Source: Pirellulales bacterium (GTDB taxonomy: Bacteria > Planctomycetota > Planctomycetia > Pirellulales > DATAWG01). Taken from it: 64,000 nucleotides of DNA. Both the position numbers and the translations under genes were made by a program. The DNA is taken from assembly GCA_035939775.1 (NCBI GenBank), contig DASZFO010000354.1:1-64000 (forward strand), given 5' to 3'. The notes beneath the pieces were generated by a model, which was given only the letters and a program-made list of their open reading frames with translations, did no database searches and had not been told where the DNA came from. Below are positions 48,389 to 57,478 of the stretch, piece by piece. Positions within the stretch are counted from its first letter, which is position 1. Every line of letters starts with the position of its first letter.

Positions 48389-49801
48389 CTAGCGGCCGAT
48401 GATCTTCACGTTGGTCGAAAGGAAAAGCGGTACGCCGTCGCCGTCGTAGACTGCTTCGCCGAAGAGGGCGGCGAAGCCGGTTGCGGGCTTTGACAAATCG
48501 AATGAGTAGCTGCCGTTGTCCGTGTTCGCGGGATGCGAGTCCCATTTGGAGTCGCGGAAGTCGCGGCTGGCGGAGGTGGTTGTCCAGATGCGGACCTCGC
48601 GCGGCTTCTTGTCCGATTGGATTTGAAGCGTGGCTTTGTCGTCGCTGTTGTAATAATGCCAGGAGAGTTTCGGCAGGGGCTTGCCGTCGGCCACTTCATG
48701 GTGCAGCGCGGCGAGCGCGCCGGCGATCCGCGCGGGATCGTTCAGACTGTGGCCGCTGTTGGGCGTGTAGCAGACGTACTTTTCTCCCTGCAAATCGTCC
48801 CAATAGAGGTTCAGCGCGTCGAGAGTCCAATAGCGATCGTTGGTTCCGAGCAGAATGAATTTCGGCTGCGTAATCGCCGCGCGATAGCTATAGGGATCGA
48901 CGATCGCCTGCAGGCGCTTGCCGCGCTCCGTGTCGAGGAAGCCTTGCAGCCCTTTGTCGGAGTAATCGCGAAGCTGCTCCGAAAAGCGGCCGTACGCCTC
49001 TAATTGATGCTTGGTCTGCAAATCGAAATTGAGCGTGTCGATCACCATTGGGGCGAGACAGTTCACGCGCGGATCGACCGCGGCCGTGAGCCAAGTGGTC
49101 CAGCCGCGCTTCGAGGCGCCCGTGACCGTGAAGTGCTTGATGTCGAGCGACCACTCTTTGCCGCAGAATTCCTGCACGGCATCCATTCCGCGGACCGCGC
49201 TCTTCGTCATCGGCAGAAGCAAGAGCCATTCGGAATCGTTCGTCAGGAAGTACTCCAAGAACGTATATGCGATGATCTTGTCCTCGACGAGCCCGCCGAA
49301 AATCGGCTGCTCGGGGACTTGCATCAGCACCGCCACCGGGGCCTGCAAATGCTCGGCCAGATCGGCGATCTTTTCGACTTGTTGGACTCCGCGCTCGTTG
49401 TAGTCGAGCGGCGCCCCCTCGGCGATCGGCTGCTCAAGCTCGGATCGCCAGGCGCCGCCGGCGATTATCAGCAATCCTTGGGCGGCGTCGTTCACGTGCG
49501 ACGGGCGATAGATGAAAAGCTGATGCTTCCAGACGATATTCTTCCAAGTCTGAGAGGTGAGCGTCAGCTCGACGAAGGTCCCCTTACCGGCCTTTCCCTC
49601 GCGGCGCTTCGTCCAGCGAAAGCTCTTATCTTCCTTGGCGATGTAGGCCTTGAGTTCGCCGTCGGGCGCCTTCACCGTCGCGGACTCTTCGGCTACCGAT
49701 CGCTGCGCGCCGACGAGGCAAGCAAAACAGGCGAGCGTGATTCGGGCCAAATAGGAAAGGATGTGTCGGTATCGCGCGCCGCGAATTGGGTTGGTCAACA
49801 T
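48389..49801 (-). CDS. PhoPQ-activated pathogenicity-related protein (PqaA-type alpha/beta hydrolase)
   Basis: A 470-residue protein. A signal peptide or anchor is present (ILSYLARITLACFACLVG). The alpha/beta-hydrolase nucleophile elbow is VTGASKRGW (Ser near residue 235), followed by AAVDPRVNCLAPMVIDTLNF, the family hallmark of PhoPQ_related (PF10142). LGTNDRYWTLDALNLYWDDL and TPNSGHSLNDP supply the acid and histidine regions. The family is named from Salmonella PqaA, but in environmental bacteria it is better seen as a secreted or periplasmic hydrolase of unknown substrate. Alone on the minus strand, with the GAATTC palindrome upstream. Confidence 0.9.
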   Translation of the reverse strand: MLTNPIRGARYRHILSYLARITLACFACLVGAQRSVAEESATVKAPDGELKAYIAKEDKSFRWTKRREGKAGKGTFVELTLTSQTWKNIVWKHQLFIYRPSHVNDAAQGLLIIAGGAWRSELEQPIAEGAPLDYNERGVQQVEKIADLAEHLQAPVAVLMQVPEQPIFGGLVEDKIIAYTFLEYFLTNDSEWLLLLPMTKSAVRGMDAVQEFCGKEWSLDIKHFTVTGASKRGWTTWLTAAVDPRVNCLAPMVIDTLNFDLQTKHQLEAYGRFSEQLRDYSDKGLQGFLDTERGKRLQAIVDPYSYRAAITQPKFILLGTNDRYWTLDALNLYWDDLQGEKYVCYTPNSGHSLNDPARIAGALAALHHEVADGKPLPKLSWHYYNSDDKATLQIQSDKKPREVRIWTTTSASRDFRDSKWDSHPANTDNGSYSFDLSKPATGFAALFGEAVYDGDGVPLFLSTNVKIIGR

Positions 49802-49814
49802 CGTCGGTCCTCAA

Positions 49815-49883
49815 GCGGAATTCGCCAGAATTCCGAAGTGGGGGAGAAAGCGAAGGCGACTGAATCCTGGCGAATTCAGCTAC
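49815..49883. repeat. GAATTC-centred inverted repeat, copy 2
   Basis: Left arm GCGGAATTCGCCAGAATTC (49815-49833) pairs with GAATCCTGGCGAATTCAGC (49862-49880) with few mismatches. Related to the repeat at 16147-16210. Fills the 87-base gap between the esterase and S1-domain genes. Confidence 0.75.
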
Positions 49884-49888
49884 AAGAT

Positions 49889-51541
49889 TTACCACTTGAG
49901 TCCGAATTGCGAGCCATCGCCGACGCGGCCCAGGCCGCCCTTGAGCGGCGTCTTGCGCTTCGCAGGGGCAGCTTTAGGCGGTTCGGGCTCTTCCGCGGCC
50001 GCGGTGGCTTTCTTAATGGGCTCGGGCCGCAGTTGCAGTGCTTTGAGCGACAAGCTGATTCGTTGTGCCTCGGGATCGACGGAGATCACCTTGACCTCGA
50101 CCTCCTGTCCCTCGGCCACTACATCGCTTGCTCGAAAGACTCGCTGGTGGGCCAATTCGCTGATGTGGATCAGTCCCTCGACGCCAGGCTCCAAGCGGAC
50201 GAACGCCCCGAATTCGGTCAGCTTCGAGACAGTCCCGCTGACGCGACTGGTTGCCGGATACTTCGCCGTGACGTTGCTCCAGGGGTTTTCCGAGAAATCG
50301 CGGAGGTTGAGGCTGATCTTGTGAGTCTGCGGGTCGATCTTTTCGATCTTCACGCGGACTTTCTGTCCCACTTGGAGCACATCGCCCGGATGCTTGATGC
50401 GGTCCCAGCTTATTTGGCTGACGTGCAACAGGCCATCGACACCGCCCAAATCGACGAACGCCCCGAAGTCGCGTAGACTGCGGACGATCCCCTCGCGGAC
50501 CTGACCGGGGGCGAGTTCTTCCAACAGCCGCTTCTTGGCATCAGCCTGCTCGCGCTCGATCATTGCTCGGCGGCTGAGCACGAGATTCCGCCGATCGGGA
50601 TTGGCTTCCGTAACAATGCAGGGAAACTTCTGCCCGACGAATTGCTCGATCTGCTCGACGCGAAAGGTCGCGATCTGGCTCACCGGGATAAAGCCGCGAA
50701 TGCGGTTCACCTCGACCTCGAGGCCCCCTTTGTTGTGCCCAGTCACATTGGCCTCGACGACCATTCCCTCCGACACCTGCGACCAATCGCCGACCTCGAC
50801 GGCTGCGTCCGGCAAACTCACTTCATACAAACCCTCTTCGGCGTTGAAGCGGATAACCAACACATCAAGCATCGTTCCCGGCTCGGGCGGCTCGGCGAAT
50901 TGGCGAATTGAAACAACTCCTTGATTGCGACCAGGGAGTTCCAGGAATACGTCGTCGCGATACACGTGGACGACCTTACCGAGCTGACGCGACTCCAGCT
51001 CAAGTTCCATTCCGACGGCGGCAGCGGTGGCGGCGCCGCGCCCTTCCGCTGCAAGAAGGTCGTCGACCGACATGTCGCCAAGTGCTTCCTGAAGCTCTTG
51101 GGCCAATTCCGGAGGCAACTCAGCCCGAAGGTTCGGTGGAGGAACCTTCTCGCCGGTTCGAGCGGGCACGACAAACTTGCGGGGCGTTTTTCCCTGAGCC
51201 AGCGGCGCCGGTTTGGGTTGAAACTCACCCGTCGGCGCCGGCTGAGACTCCGCCGATGGTACAGCCGTCGCCGTCGATTCTGCCAACTGAGAAGCGGACT
51301 CGATCGGGGACGATTCCTGCGGCGATTCGGAAGCCGTCTGTTGAGTCTGGGCTGGCCCCGCGGGTGTCGCGCCGCCGGGCGATGCCGGGTCCGGAGTCAA
51401 GAATAGGGTCTTCACACGCGGCGGAATCCGCGGCGGCGGGGCGCCCTCTCGCTGGCTGCCGATCTTGATCCGTGGTTTGTTGCGGTCCTCGTTGGCCGTC
51501 GAATCCGGCGCGGCGGGGGATTCGTGCGGGTCGCTCGTCAT
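49889..51541 (-). CDS. S1 RNA-binding domain protein (four S1 repeats, ribosomal protein S1-like)
   Basis: About 550 residues. Residues 1-180 are Pro/Ala/Ser-rich and probably disordered. Four S1-type OB folds follow at about 187-243 (degenerate), 258-325, 347-415 ([29 protein letters not shown]) and 432-500 ([28 protein letters not shown]). E. coli S1 has six S1 domains; four is typical of S1 homologues elsewhere, though the long disordered N-terminus is unusual. It likely binds mRNA or structured RNA during translation. ATG at 51541 ([12 protein letters not shown]) is chosen because earlier in-frame codons run through the promoter and start of the divergent glycosylase gene. Confidence 0.88.
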   Translation of the reverse strand: MTSDPHESPAAPDSTANEDRNKPRIKIGSQREGAPPPRIPPRVKTLFLTPDPASPGGATPAGPAQTQQTASESPQESSPIESASQLAESTATAVPSAESQPAPTGEFQPKPAPLAQGKTPRKFVVPARTGEKVPPPNLRAELPPELAQELQEALGDMSVDDLLAAEGRGAATAAAVGMELELESRQLGKVVHVYRDDVFLELPGRNQGVVSIRQFAEPPEPGTMLDVLVIRFNAEEGLYEVSLPDAAVEVGDWSQVSEGMVVEANVTGHNKGGLEVEVNRIRGFIPVSQIATFRVEQIEQFVGQKFPCIVTEANPDRRNLVLSRRAMIEREQADAKKRLLEELAPGQVREGIVRSLRDFGAFVDLGGVDGLLHVSQISWDRIKHPGDVLQVGQKVRVKIEKIDPQTHKISLNLRDFSENPWSNVTAKYPATSRVSGTVSKLTEFGAFVRLEPGVEGLIHISELAHQRVFRASDVVAEGQEVEVKVISVDPEAQRISLSLKALQLRPEPIKKATAAAEEPEPPKAAPAKRKTPLKGGLGRVGDGSQFGLKW

Positions 51542-51601
51542 AATGGGCTCGTAGTTGACCGGTCGATTGTCAGTTTGCGTGTCAGCGGGTAGTTTCAATC
51601 T

Positions 51602-52219
51602 ATGAAGGAAGCGACCAAAATGCAACGCTGCGCGTGGGCCACGAGCGAATTGGGGATCATCTATCACGACCGGCAATGGGGCGTGCCGCTACACGACGAT
51701 CGAGCGCTGTTTGAAATGCTGATCCTCGAAGGAGCGCAAGCCGGCTTGAGCTGGGAGACGATCCTTAATAAGCGCGAAAACTATCGAGCCGCATTCGACG
51801 ATTTCGACGCCGAAAAGATCGCCGGCTATAGTCGACGCAAAATCGCCAAGCTCCTGGCGAATCCCGGCATCGTCCGTAACCGACTGAAGGTCGCGGCCGC
51901 AGTCCGAAATGCGCAAGCGTTTCTCCAAGTTCGCGAGGAGCACGGCACGTTCGACGGCTACATCTGGCTGTTCGTCGACGGCCGCCCGATACAAAACCGC
52001 TGGCGAAATGTGAGGCAAGTGCCGGCTCACACACCGGTGTCGGACGCAATGAGCAAGGATCTGTTGCGTCGCGGCTTCAAATTCGTCGGCACGACGATCT
52101 GTTATGCCTACATGCAGGCCGTCGGTATGGTGAACGACCACCTGCTCGATTGTTTCCGATATGCCGAGGTCTCGGGCACCGGCGAATCGCTCGGTAGGAT
52201 GCGTCGAGCGAAGCGCTGA
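51602..52219 (+). CDS. tag: DNA-3-methyladenine glycosylase I
   Basis: A 205-residue protein. The zinc-binding residues of Tag are visible: Cys in MQRCAWATS, His in IYHDRQWG, His and Cys in [33 protein letters not shown] and [23 protein letters not shown] are family-defining segments. Removes 3-methyladenine from alkylated DNA in base excision repair. The first in-frame ATG is used; a second (MQRCAW) six codons later is closer to the usual Tag start. The last few codons (about 52195-52219) come from a palindromic repeat (52198-52225) that also supplies the stop codon. Divergent from the S1-domain gene. Confidence 0.93.
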   Translation: MKEATKMQRCAWATSELGIIYHDRQWGVPLHDDRALFEMLILEGAQAGLSWETILNKRENYRAAFDDFDAEKIAGYSRRKIAKLLANPGIVRNRLKVAAAVRNAQAFLQVREEHGTFDGYIWLFVDGRPIQNRWRNVRQVPAHTPVSDAMSKDLLRRGFKFVGTTICYAYMQAVGMVNDHLLDCFRYAEVSGTGESLGRMRRAKR

Positions 52220-52225
52220 CGCATC
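52198..52225. repeat. GATGCGTC..GACGCATC palindromic repeat at the end of tag
   Basis: Arms GATGCGTC (52198-52205) and GACGCATC (52218-52225) enclose GAGCGAAGCGCT. Related to the larger inverted repeat at 59205-59277. Confidence 0.75.
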
Positions 52226-52248
52226 GGCGCCCGCGACCGACCAAAGAG

Positions 52249-53163
52249 CTATCGCGCCGCGAAGCGAGCTGCCTGACTGGCGATATCAAGACCAACCGTT
52301 TCGCCCCAGGCTCGCAAAAGTCGCGAATAAACCAATCCCGGCGTGGCGGAGCCGATCGGGCGGCCATCGAACCGCGTGACCGGAAGCAAGCAGTTCGGAG
52401 TGCTCGACAGTAAGACCTCATCCGCTTCGGCCACGTCGTCCGGCATGATTTCGCGATCGACAATTGAGAGGTTCAGCTTGCCGGCCAATTCGATCACGAA
52501 TTCCAAACTCACGCCCGGCAGCACGCTCGAACGCGGCGGCGAAATCAGACCGACGCCGCTAACGTAGAGCAGAATGTTGGCTGTCGAAGTTTCCGTCACG
52601 TGCCCGGCGGCATCGAGCAGCATCGCCCGAGCGCCCGGTTCCTTGGCGGTCGCTTCCTTGTCGGCGAGGAAATAGTGCATCCGGCTGCGGCACTTGAGTT
52701 CGGCCGGCCAACATTGGGACGGGACCTGCTGGATCGAGGTCGTTACGAGCGACAGTCCCTCGCTGTAGCATTTCGCCCAGAGTCGGAACGCCAGCGGAAA
52801 CGTGTGCAATCCGACGGTCGCGATGTGGTTCCGACTCTCGGCGAGCGCCGGATATGGCCCAGGCGTGACGAAGATCGCGAGCCCCAGATCGTCTCCCGGC
52901 GCCAAAAGCGGATGGTTTCTCGCGACCAACTCCTCGGCAATCTGCCCGAACTCTGCGTTGGTCAACCCGGAGTCGATGCCGCAAACCTCGAGAGAATGTC
53001 GCAGCCGCTCGAGGTGCCGACCGAGGCGGAACAGTCGGCCGCCGAAGGTGCGCAGTTGCTCGGTGACTGTCGCCCCCGTCACGAACCCGGCGTCGTCGAT
53101 CGGCAAAGTCGCCTGACTCGCCGGCAGGATTCGTCCATTTAGAAACGCATATGGTTCGCTCAT
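52249..53163 (-). CDS. Aminotransferase class IV (branched-chain/D-amino-acid/ADC-lyase type)
   Basis: A 304-residue PLP-dependent fold-type IV protein. FLNGRILPASQATLPIDDAGFVTG is the usual N-terminus. The catalytic lysine is likely in PAELKCRSRMHYFLADKEA, and VTETSTANILLYV carries the cofactor-binding Glu and Thr/Ser; SVLPGVSLEFVIELA follows. The class includes IlvE, D-alanine transaminase and PabC. The residues that discriminate these are not decisive here, so I do not assign one; folate-linked PabC is possible, but no pabA/pabB genes are nearby. Ten bases separate it from the HTTM gene at 53174, which would place the two in one transcript. Confidence 0.87.
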   Translation of the reverse strand: MSEPYAFLNGRILPASQATLPIDDAGFVTGATVTEQLRTFGGRLFRLGRHLERLRHSLEVCGIDSGLTNAEFGQIAEELVARNHPLLAPGDDLGLAIFVTPGPYPALAESRNHIATVGLHTFPLAFRLWAKCYSEGLSLVTTSIQQVPSQCWPAELKCRSRMHYFLADKEATAKEPGARAMLLDAAGHVTETSTANILLYVSGVGLISPPRSSVLPGVSLEFVIELAGKLNLSIVDREIMPDDVAEADEVLLSSTPNCLLPVTRFDGRPIGSATPGLVYSRLLRAWGETVGLDIASQAARFAAR

Positions 53164-53173
53164 TTCCCCAGTG

Positions 53174-54178
53174 TCAGACCGCCGCCTCGGGTTGACAAGC
53201 CCTTTGCGATCCGCGGAATCGCGCGACGAGGCCGGCGAGCGGCGAAAACGTGGTCCATTCCGCTCCTGGCGTGGCCGAGATCAAAAAGACCGAGCCGGTG
53301 AATACTCCCATGACCGCCGAAAAGGTATAGAGCCGCATGAAAACGGCGATTCCGATATGCAGGCTGATCGTAGCCAGCGCCCAGAAGGTCCGCGTGCGCC
53401 TTGGCCAGACAAAGATCGGATATCCGGCCTCGATCACCAGCGTTCCCAAGCCCGCCAGTTTTGGCAGCAGCGGGACGGAGGCGAGCCAGCTCATGTCGAA
53501 TCCGCAAAGGTCGCTGCGCATCAAGGCGCACCAGATCGCTTCGCCATTCCACCAATCGTCGCCTGCGCCTTTCTCCAGCCCGCACGATAGGTACATGATG
53601 CAGAGATGAATCTGAATGACGCGTAGTCCCAGTCGTGCGCTGGACGACGACTCTCCGCTGGTGCGTCCCGCCGAGCGATCGAGCGACAGGGCGCCGCCGA
53701 TCGGCATCCACATGCCGTAGAAGAGGGCGATTTGAGCAAACGAATCGACGCCGTAGATCGATGCCCCGGCGCTTGATTTCATCATGAGGTGAGTAATGTA
53801 AGCCGCGACCGCGGCATAGCGCGTCCGATAGCCGAGCAACAAGGCTGCAAGGGATGCGACATAAACCAAGAACACGCCCTTAACGCAAGCGGCGTCCGAA
53901 ATCCCGACTGGTGAGAGCGCGTCGGCCAGCCAACCGAGTCGCGGGACAAACTCGTGCAGCGTTGGATCCATCACCTGCCACTGGACGATCCCGCGGCTGC
54001 CATATAGATCGAGCAGATTCTGCGCTATCGACAGCGCCTGGAATAAGAGCACGCTGGCTAACCCGATGCGGAACACCGCCAATGGGGCCGGCGAAGCCGG
54101 GGCGGACACGAAGCGGACGAATCCCGCCGCTAGGCGGCGAGGCAAGGAAGCGGCGGCGGAGGCGATCGACTCGATCAT
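53174..54178 (-). CDS. HTTM-domain membrane protein (copy 1)
   Basis: A 334-residue polytopic membrane protein resembling the HTTM (horizontally transferred transmembrane) domain related to vitamin-K-dependent gamma-carboxylase. Family-like segments are PLAVFRIGLASVLLFQALSI, YRTRYAAVAAYITHLMM, FYGMWMPIGGALSLDR and VIQIHLCIMYLSCGLEKGAGDDWWNGEAIW in parts. No C-terminal lumenal carboxylase domain is present, so carboxylation is not implied. Paralogue of the protein at 59289-60227. Its usual small partner is probably the protein encoded upstream at 54420-54911. Confidence 0.85.
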   Translation of the reverse strand: MIESIASAAASLPRRLAAGFVRFVSAPASPAPLAVFRIGLASVLLFQALSIAQNLLDLYGSRGIVQWQVMDPTLHEFVPRLGWLADALSPVGISDAACVKGVFLVYVASLAALLLGYRTRYAAVAAYITHLMMKSSAGASIYGVDSFAQIALFYGMWMPIGGALSLDRSAGRTSGESSSSARLGLRVIQIHLCIMYLSCGLEKGAGDDWWNGEAIWCALMRSDLCGFDMSWLASVPLLPKLAGLGTLVIEAGYPIFVWPRRTRTFWALATISLHIGIAVFMRLYTFSAVMGVFTGSVFLISATPGAEWTTFSPLAGLVARFRGSQRACQPEAAV

Positions 54179-54419
54179 GGTGATACCTGCGTCCTAAAGC
54201 AAGAGCGTGATGAACCGAACCGAGAAGCAATAAAACCGCATGGGCACGAAGACACGAAGGAAGCAATGGAAGATTTGTTTAAAGATGCGTCCACTTCCTG
54301 GTGTCTTCATGCCGTTGCGGTTTCGGTTGCTGAAGGCGCTTTGGCCGTGCGGCGTTAAGAAGTTAAGCGTAGGCAGGAGCGAGATGTTACATGGGTTTGC
54401 GATCAGGAGGCACTCGAAG

Positions 54420-54911
54420 TTAGCCGCCATCGCGGCTGAAGCTGGTGGTGTAGACGGTGTCCCACTCCGGCCGGCAGCCTTCGCGATAGCCCTTCATCGT
54501 GGGCATGTCCTCCGCCACGGCGAGAACTTCGATTTGGCGAACATGCGGGTAGCGGCCGAACAGGGCGGCTGCCCACGACTTGGCGACCTCACCGCGAAGC
54601 TTCTTGTAGGCAAACATGCTCGCCGTGCTATCAAAACGTAGATTGGCCTCGCGGGTCGTTCCTTGTTCGCCCGATTCTTCCCAGGTATTGCCGGCGTCGT
54701 CGGTCAGCGTGAAATGGACCTGAAACTGCGGCGCAACGCCAGGAGCGAAAAATCCGAAGCTGTTGTCCGCCCCGGATAATGCGGAATAAGCCGTGACGGT
54801 CTGCCCAACGGGAGTGCGTGGGGAAAACAGGCGAATGTGGGCGGCGCCACAGGCAACCAATACGAGGTGGAAGGCGGCCAACGCGGTCAAGAAGGCGAAG
54901 CGGAGGGTCAT
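54420..54911 (-). CDS. Membrane-anchored or exported protein, probable HTTM partner
   Basis: A 163-residue protein with an N-terminal hydrophobic helix (FAFLTALAAFHLVLVACG) and then a soluble domain (SALSGADNSFGFFAPGVAPQ, FRYPHV-like tail). I do not recognise a named family. The position, 241 bases upstream of an HTTM gene and co-directional with it, resembles the second module at 59289-61014, where an HTTM gene also follows a single-helix exported protein. The gap contains a GGCACGAAGACACGAAGG sequence near 54243, a repeat type I know from other genomes, and nothing else evident. Confidence 0.6.
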   Translation of the reverse strand: MTLRFAFLTALAAFHLVLVACGAAHIRLFSPRTPVGQTVTAYSALSGADNSFGFFAPGVAPQFQVHFTLTDDAGNTWEESGEQGTTREANLRFDSTASMFAYKKLRGEVAKSWAAALFGRYPHVRQIEVLAVAEDMPTMKGYREGCRPEWDTVYTTSFSRDGG

Positions 54912-55108
54912 GGCGAGGGTCCTTTCGGGTCAAAAATGGAGTTCTATTCGACCGGCCTGCGTTTCTTAGCCCTCTCAATACTTGAGAGGGCGGAGTAAGG
55001 GAGAGACTGCAAGTGTGCGACTCCCGCTTACCCCGGCCCCTTTCGAGCCATCGGCAGGCTCACGTCGAAAGGGGCAACGCGGGGTGAATCAACGCTGGTC
55101 CAAGAAAT

Positions 55109-55139
55109 GACGGCGCCGGTCACTTGGACCGGCGCCGTC
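55109..55139. terminator. Strong hairpin downstream of the CGSYNSDR-repeat gene
   Basis: A perfect 13-bp stem (GACGGCGCCGGTC, 55109-55121, against 55127-55139) with a 5-base loop. In the direction of the minus-strand gene it is followed by ATTTCTT; on the other strand by GAGCTTTTT. It is 19 bases beyond the stop of the gene at 55158 and probably terminates it. Confidence 0.75.
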
Positions 55140-55157
55140 TCGAGCTTTTTGGCCGAC

Positions 55158-55940
55158 TTAGGCATCGTAGCCGTCGTCGCATCCACCGTCGTAACCGCCA
55201 TCGCAACCATCGTCGCAACCGCCGTCGCAGCCTCCGCCGAAGAAGCTGCCGAAGCAGCCATCGCCACCGAAGAAGCTGCCGAAGCAACCGTCGCCGCCGC
55301 AGTTCATATCACCGCGGTACGAGCGGAAGTTGCCGCATCGATCACCTCGGTATTCGCCGCAACGGTCCGAGTTGTAGCTGCCGCATCGGTCGCCGCGGTA
55401 GTCGCCACAGCGATCCGAGTTGTAGCTTCCGCAACGGTCTGAGCGGTAGCTGCCGCAACGATCCGAGTTGTAGCTGCCGCAGCGGTCCGAGTTGTAGCTT
55501 CCGCAGCGGTCCGAATTGTAGCTGCCGTAACCGCCGGAGCGGTCGGAGCCGCATTTATCGCTGCCATTGTAGTCGCTGTACGACTTGCAGTTGTCGTCGC
55601 TATAGGACTTGTAGCTCTTGGAGCTGTAGTCCTGGTACGACTTCGAGTTGTAGTCCTTATACGACTTCGAGCTGTAGTCTTTGTACGACTTGGAACTCTT
55701 GTCGCTGTAAGACTTTGAACTGTAGCTGCCGCTCTTGTGGCTGTTGCTGGTCATCCGCTTGTTGTTGGTCTTGCCGCTGGTGTGGGGCATATTATGGGCC
55801 ATGTTGTGACCGCTTCCCTTAACCAACGTGGGCTTGATCTGGTTCAGCGACACGCCAGCTTGGGGGTTGGTGGTAAGCGTGATGATGGCAATACCGGCGA
55901 CGAGCGTGGGGACGGCCCCGAGAAGCATTTTCCGCAACAT
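55158..55940 (-). CDS. Secreted low-complexity Tyr/Ser/Cys/Gly repeat protein
   Basis: A 260-residue protein. A hydrophobic signal segment (MLLGAVPTLVAGIAIITLTT) is followed by three repeat zones. First, about six SKSYKDYS-like octapeptides (about residues 70-120); then about nine Cys-Gly-Ser-Tyr-Asn-Ser-Asp-Arg octapeptides (about 130-205, CGSYNSDR with variants CGDYRGDR); and a C-terminal zone of GGDGCFGSFF and GGCDDGCDGG motifs. No known domain. The regular Tyr and Cys suggest crosslinking or metal binding outside the cell, for instance in the coat or an adhesive (inference). The DNA repeats are near-identical in the CGSYNSDR zone, so copy number probably varies between strains. Ends before a strong hairpin terminator. 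Confidence 0.8.
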   Translation of the reverse strand: MLRKMLLGAVPTLVAGIAIITLTTNPQAGVSLNQIKPTLVKGSGHNMAHNMPHTSGKTNNKRMTSNSHKSGSYSSKSYSDKSSKSYKDYSSKSYKDYNSKSYQDYSSKSYKSYSDDNCKSYSDYNGSDKCGSDRSGGYGSYNSDRCGSYNSDRCGSYNSDRCGSYRSDRCGSYNSDRCGDYRGDRCGSYNSDRCGEYRGDRCGNFRSYRGDMNCGGDGCFGSFFGGDGCFGSFFGGGCDGGCDDGCDGGYDGGCDDGYDA

Positions 55941-56131
55941 GGTAGAACTCCTTATTGGCTGTGGGTTTGTTTCGTGGGGGCCGACCTCCGACCTCCCACA
56001 GGGAGTTCAGCGTGGTGCGATTGCAAATGTTACAAGAAAAAGAATGGCCGGCGGCCGGGAGCGCGGCGACAGCCAGCGGCGAATCGAAACGGCAACGGCC
56101 GCCGGGAGACCGATAGCGGCGCGGTTTCGGC

Positions 56132-57157
56132 CTACTTCGCGGCGTCGAGAAAGAGAAACGGCAGCATGTCGATTACAAGGCTGTCGTTGTAGAAATACCG
56201 CGACCATTCGTGCTGCTTGCCGATCGTGCAACAGACATCGAGTTGCTCGATTTTCTGCGTGTCGAACGGGCCGCAAACGCCGACGTAGCCGAGCGCCTCG
56301 GCGCTCGAGCAGCGTTCCAGGTGCGGGTAAAGCTTAAGCGCGGAATCGCAACCGTTGTTCAGCAGCAACATCCTGTCCGCAAACGGAACGGCCTCGCCGT
56401 TGGGATGGCCAGGCGATATCCAATCGCAATCCTCGGCCGCGGCCAAGAGCACGGCCCGGACGGTTCGATGGGGCGCCTTCGCGTCGGCTGGCACTGTCAG
56501 ACCGAGCAACTGCCCGCCACCAAGCAGGTGCAACGCCCCGGTTGCCACTCGGGCGCCGAGGCTATAACCAATCAAGCCAATCTTCGCATGGACGTCGATC
56601 CGTCCGATCAGCCAGGCGAGGTAATAGGCATCGACGTCGGAGCGATGAGCGTGCATCCGCGTCGTCCGCAACGGGTGCTTCCCCTGATCGGTCGGCCACG
56701 ACCAGATCACAAATCGCAAACCCTGGTTTACCGCGGCGTGAGCCGCTAGACGGGCGTAAATGGTAAAACCCTGTTCGACGGCATCGTCGGCGCTATCGAA
56801 ATTCCCGTGAACGTAGAAATCGGTCGCTGCGCTTGGATCGTCAGTCGCGAGAAACGCGGCAAGCGTCGAATCAGTCCAGCCGCCGTTGCCGTTATACTTC
56901 CAAAGCCGCAAGGCACGCGCAGCCCCATCGCTCGGGCAACCCAATTCGCGCGTGCTGATCAACCAGATTTGGTCGCGCTGGCGAAGATCGTTGCATTTCC
57001 TGGGGGCCGGCGTCGCCGGGCGCGACGTCGGTGATTTGATCGCGGGCGGATCGTCCGCGGTGCTCGCGGACGCCAACCGTCCGTAGCCGACGATCGTCGC
57101 GGCGACTGCAATGACAACGCAGCCGAGCAAGTGCTGACGCCGATCTTCGATGTTCAT
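56132..57157 (-). CDS. Exported alpha/beta hydrolase-like protein
   Basis: A 341-residue protein. A hydrophobic N-terminus (LGCVVIAVAATIVGYG) indicates export or anchoring. The alpha/beta-hydrolase fold is supported by FYVHGNFDSADDA (oxyanion strand) and LIGYSLGARVATGALH, with the nucleophile Ser near residue 200. The acid is probably in the region around RAVLLAAAEDCDWI, and the C-terminal KQHEWSRYFYNDSL could supply the histidine. Substrate unknown. The gene is single, divergent from the small Cys-rich gene at 57479, and lies between two repeat-rich secreted-protein genes. Confidence 0.75.
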   Translation of the reverse strand: MNIEDRRQHLLGCVVIAVAATIVGYGRLASASTADDPPAIKSPTSRPATPAPRKCNDLRQRDQIWLISTRELGCPSDGAARALRLWKYNGNGGWTDSTLAAFLATDDPSAATDFYVHGNFDSADDAVEQGFTIYARLAAHAAVNQGLRFVIWSWPTDQGKHPLRTTRMHAHRSDVDAYYLAWLIGRIDVHAKIGLIGYSLGARVATGALHLLGGGQLLGLTVPADAKAPHRTVRAVLLAAAEDCDWISPGHPNGEAVPFADRMLLLNNGCDSALKLYPHLERCSSAEALGYVGVCGPFDTQKIEQLDVCCTIGKQHEWSRYFYNDSLVIDMLPFLFLDAAK

Positions 57158-57478
57158 ACTGAGCGGATTCAGGATTGCGGACCACCGGCTGCTGACGATC
57201 GCCTCGTAGGTATCTCATCGGCAGTTTTTTGAGCGGCCAGCCGACAGGCAGGCGGTCGACTTACAGGATGCCCGACCCCGCGGCCGAGAGATTCGTTGCA
57301 TCCGTTTCAGACGGACGGATCAATGTAGCATTATTTCGACGCGCGGGCGTTGAATTCTGGCCACGGCCGGTTGCGGAAATTCAACATGTTTCATTTGCAC
57401 TTCAGCGGATGTGTTGTAGAGTTGCTTGACCTACGGCTCGCCTGGTTCACGTTTTGGTTTCAAACGGAGATTACCGCC
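57158..57478. other. Divergent intergenic region
   Basis: About 320 bases with no supported gene, between the alpha/beta hydrolase (left) and the small Cys-rich protein (right). It presumably holds both promoters; I see no clear consensus. Confidence 0.4.

Noticed and set aside
49004-50476. A 490-codon plus-strand frame across the esterase and S1-domain genes
   Set aside because: Antisense to two well-supported genes, with no family-like segment of its own.
54194-54430. A 78-codon minus-strand frame between the HTTM gene and its partner
   Set aside because: No ribosome site or similarity; it covers a GGCACGAAGACACGAAGG-type repeat and is more likely intergenic.
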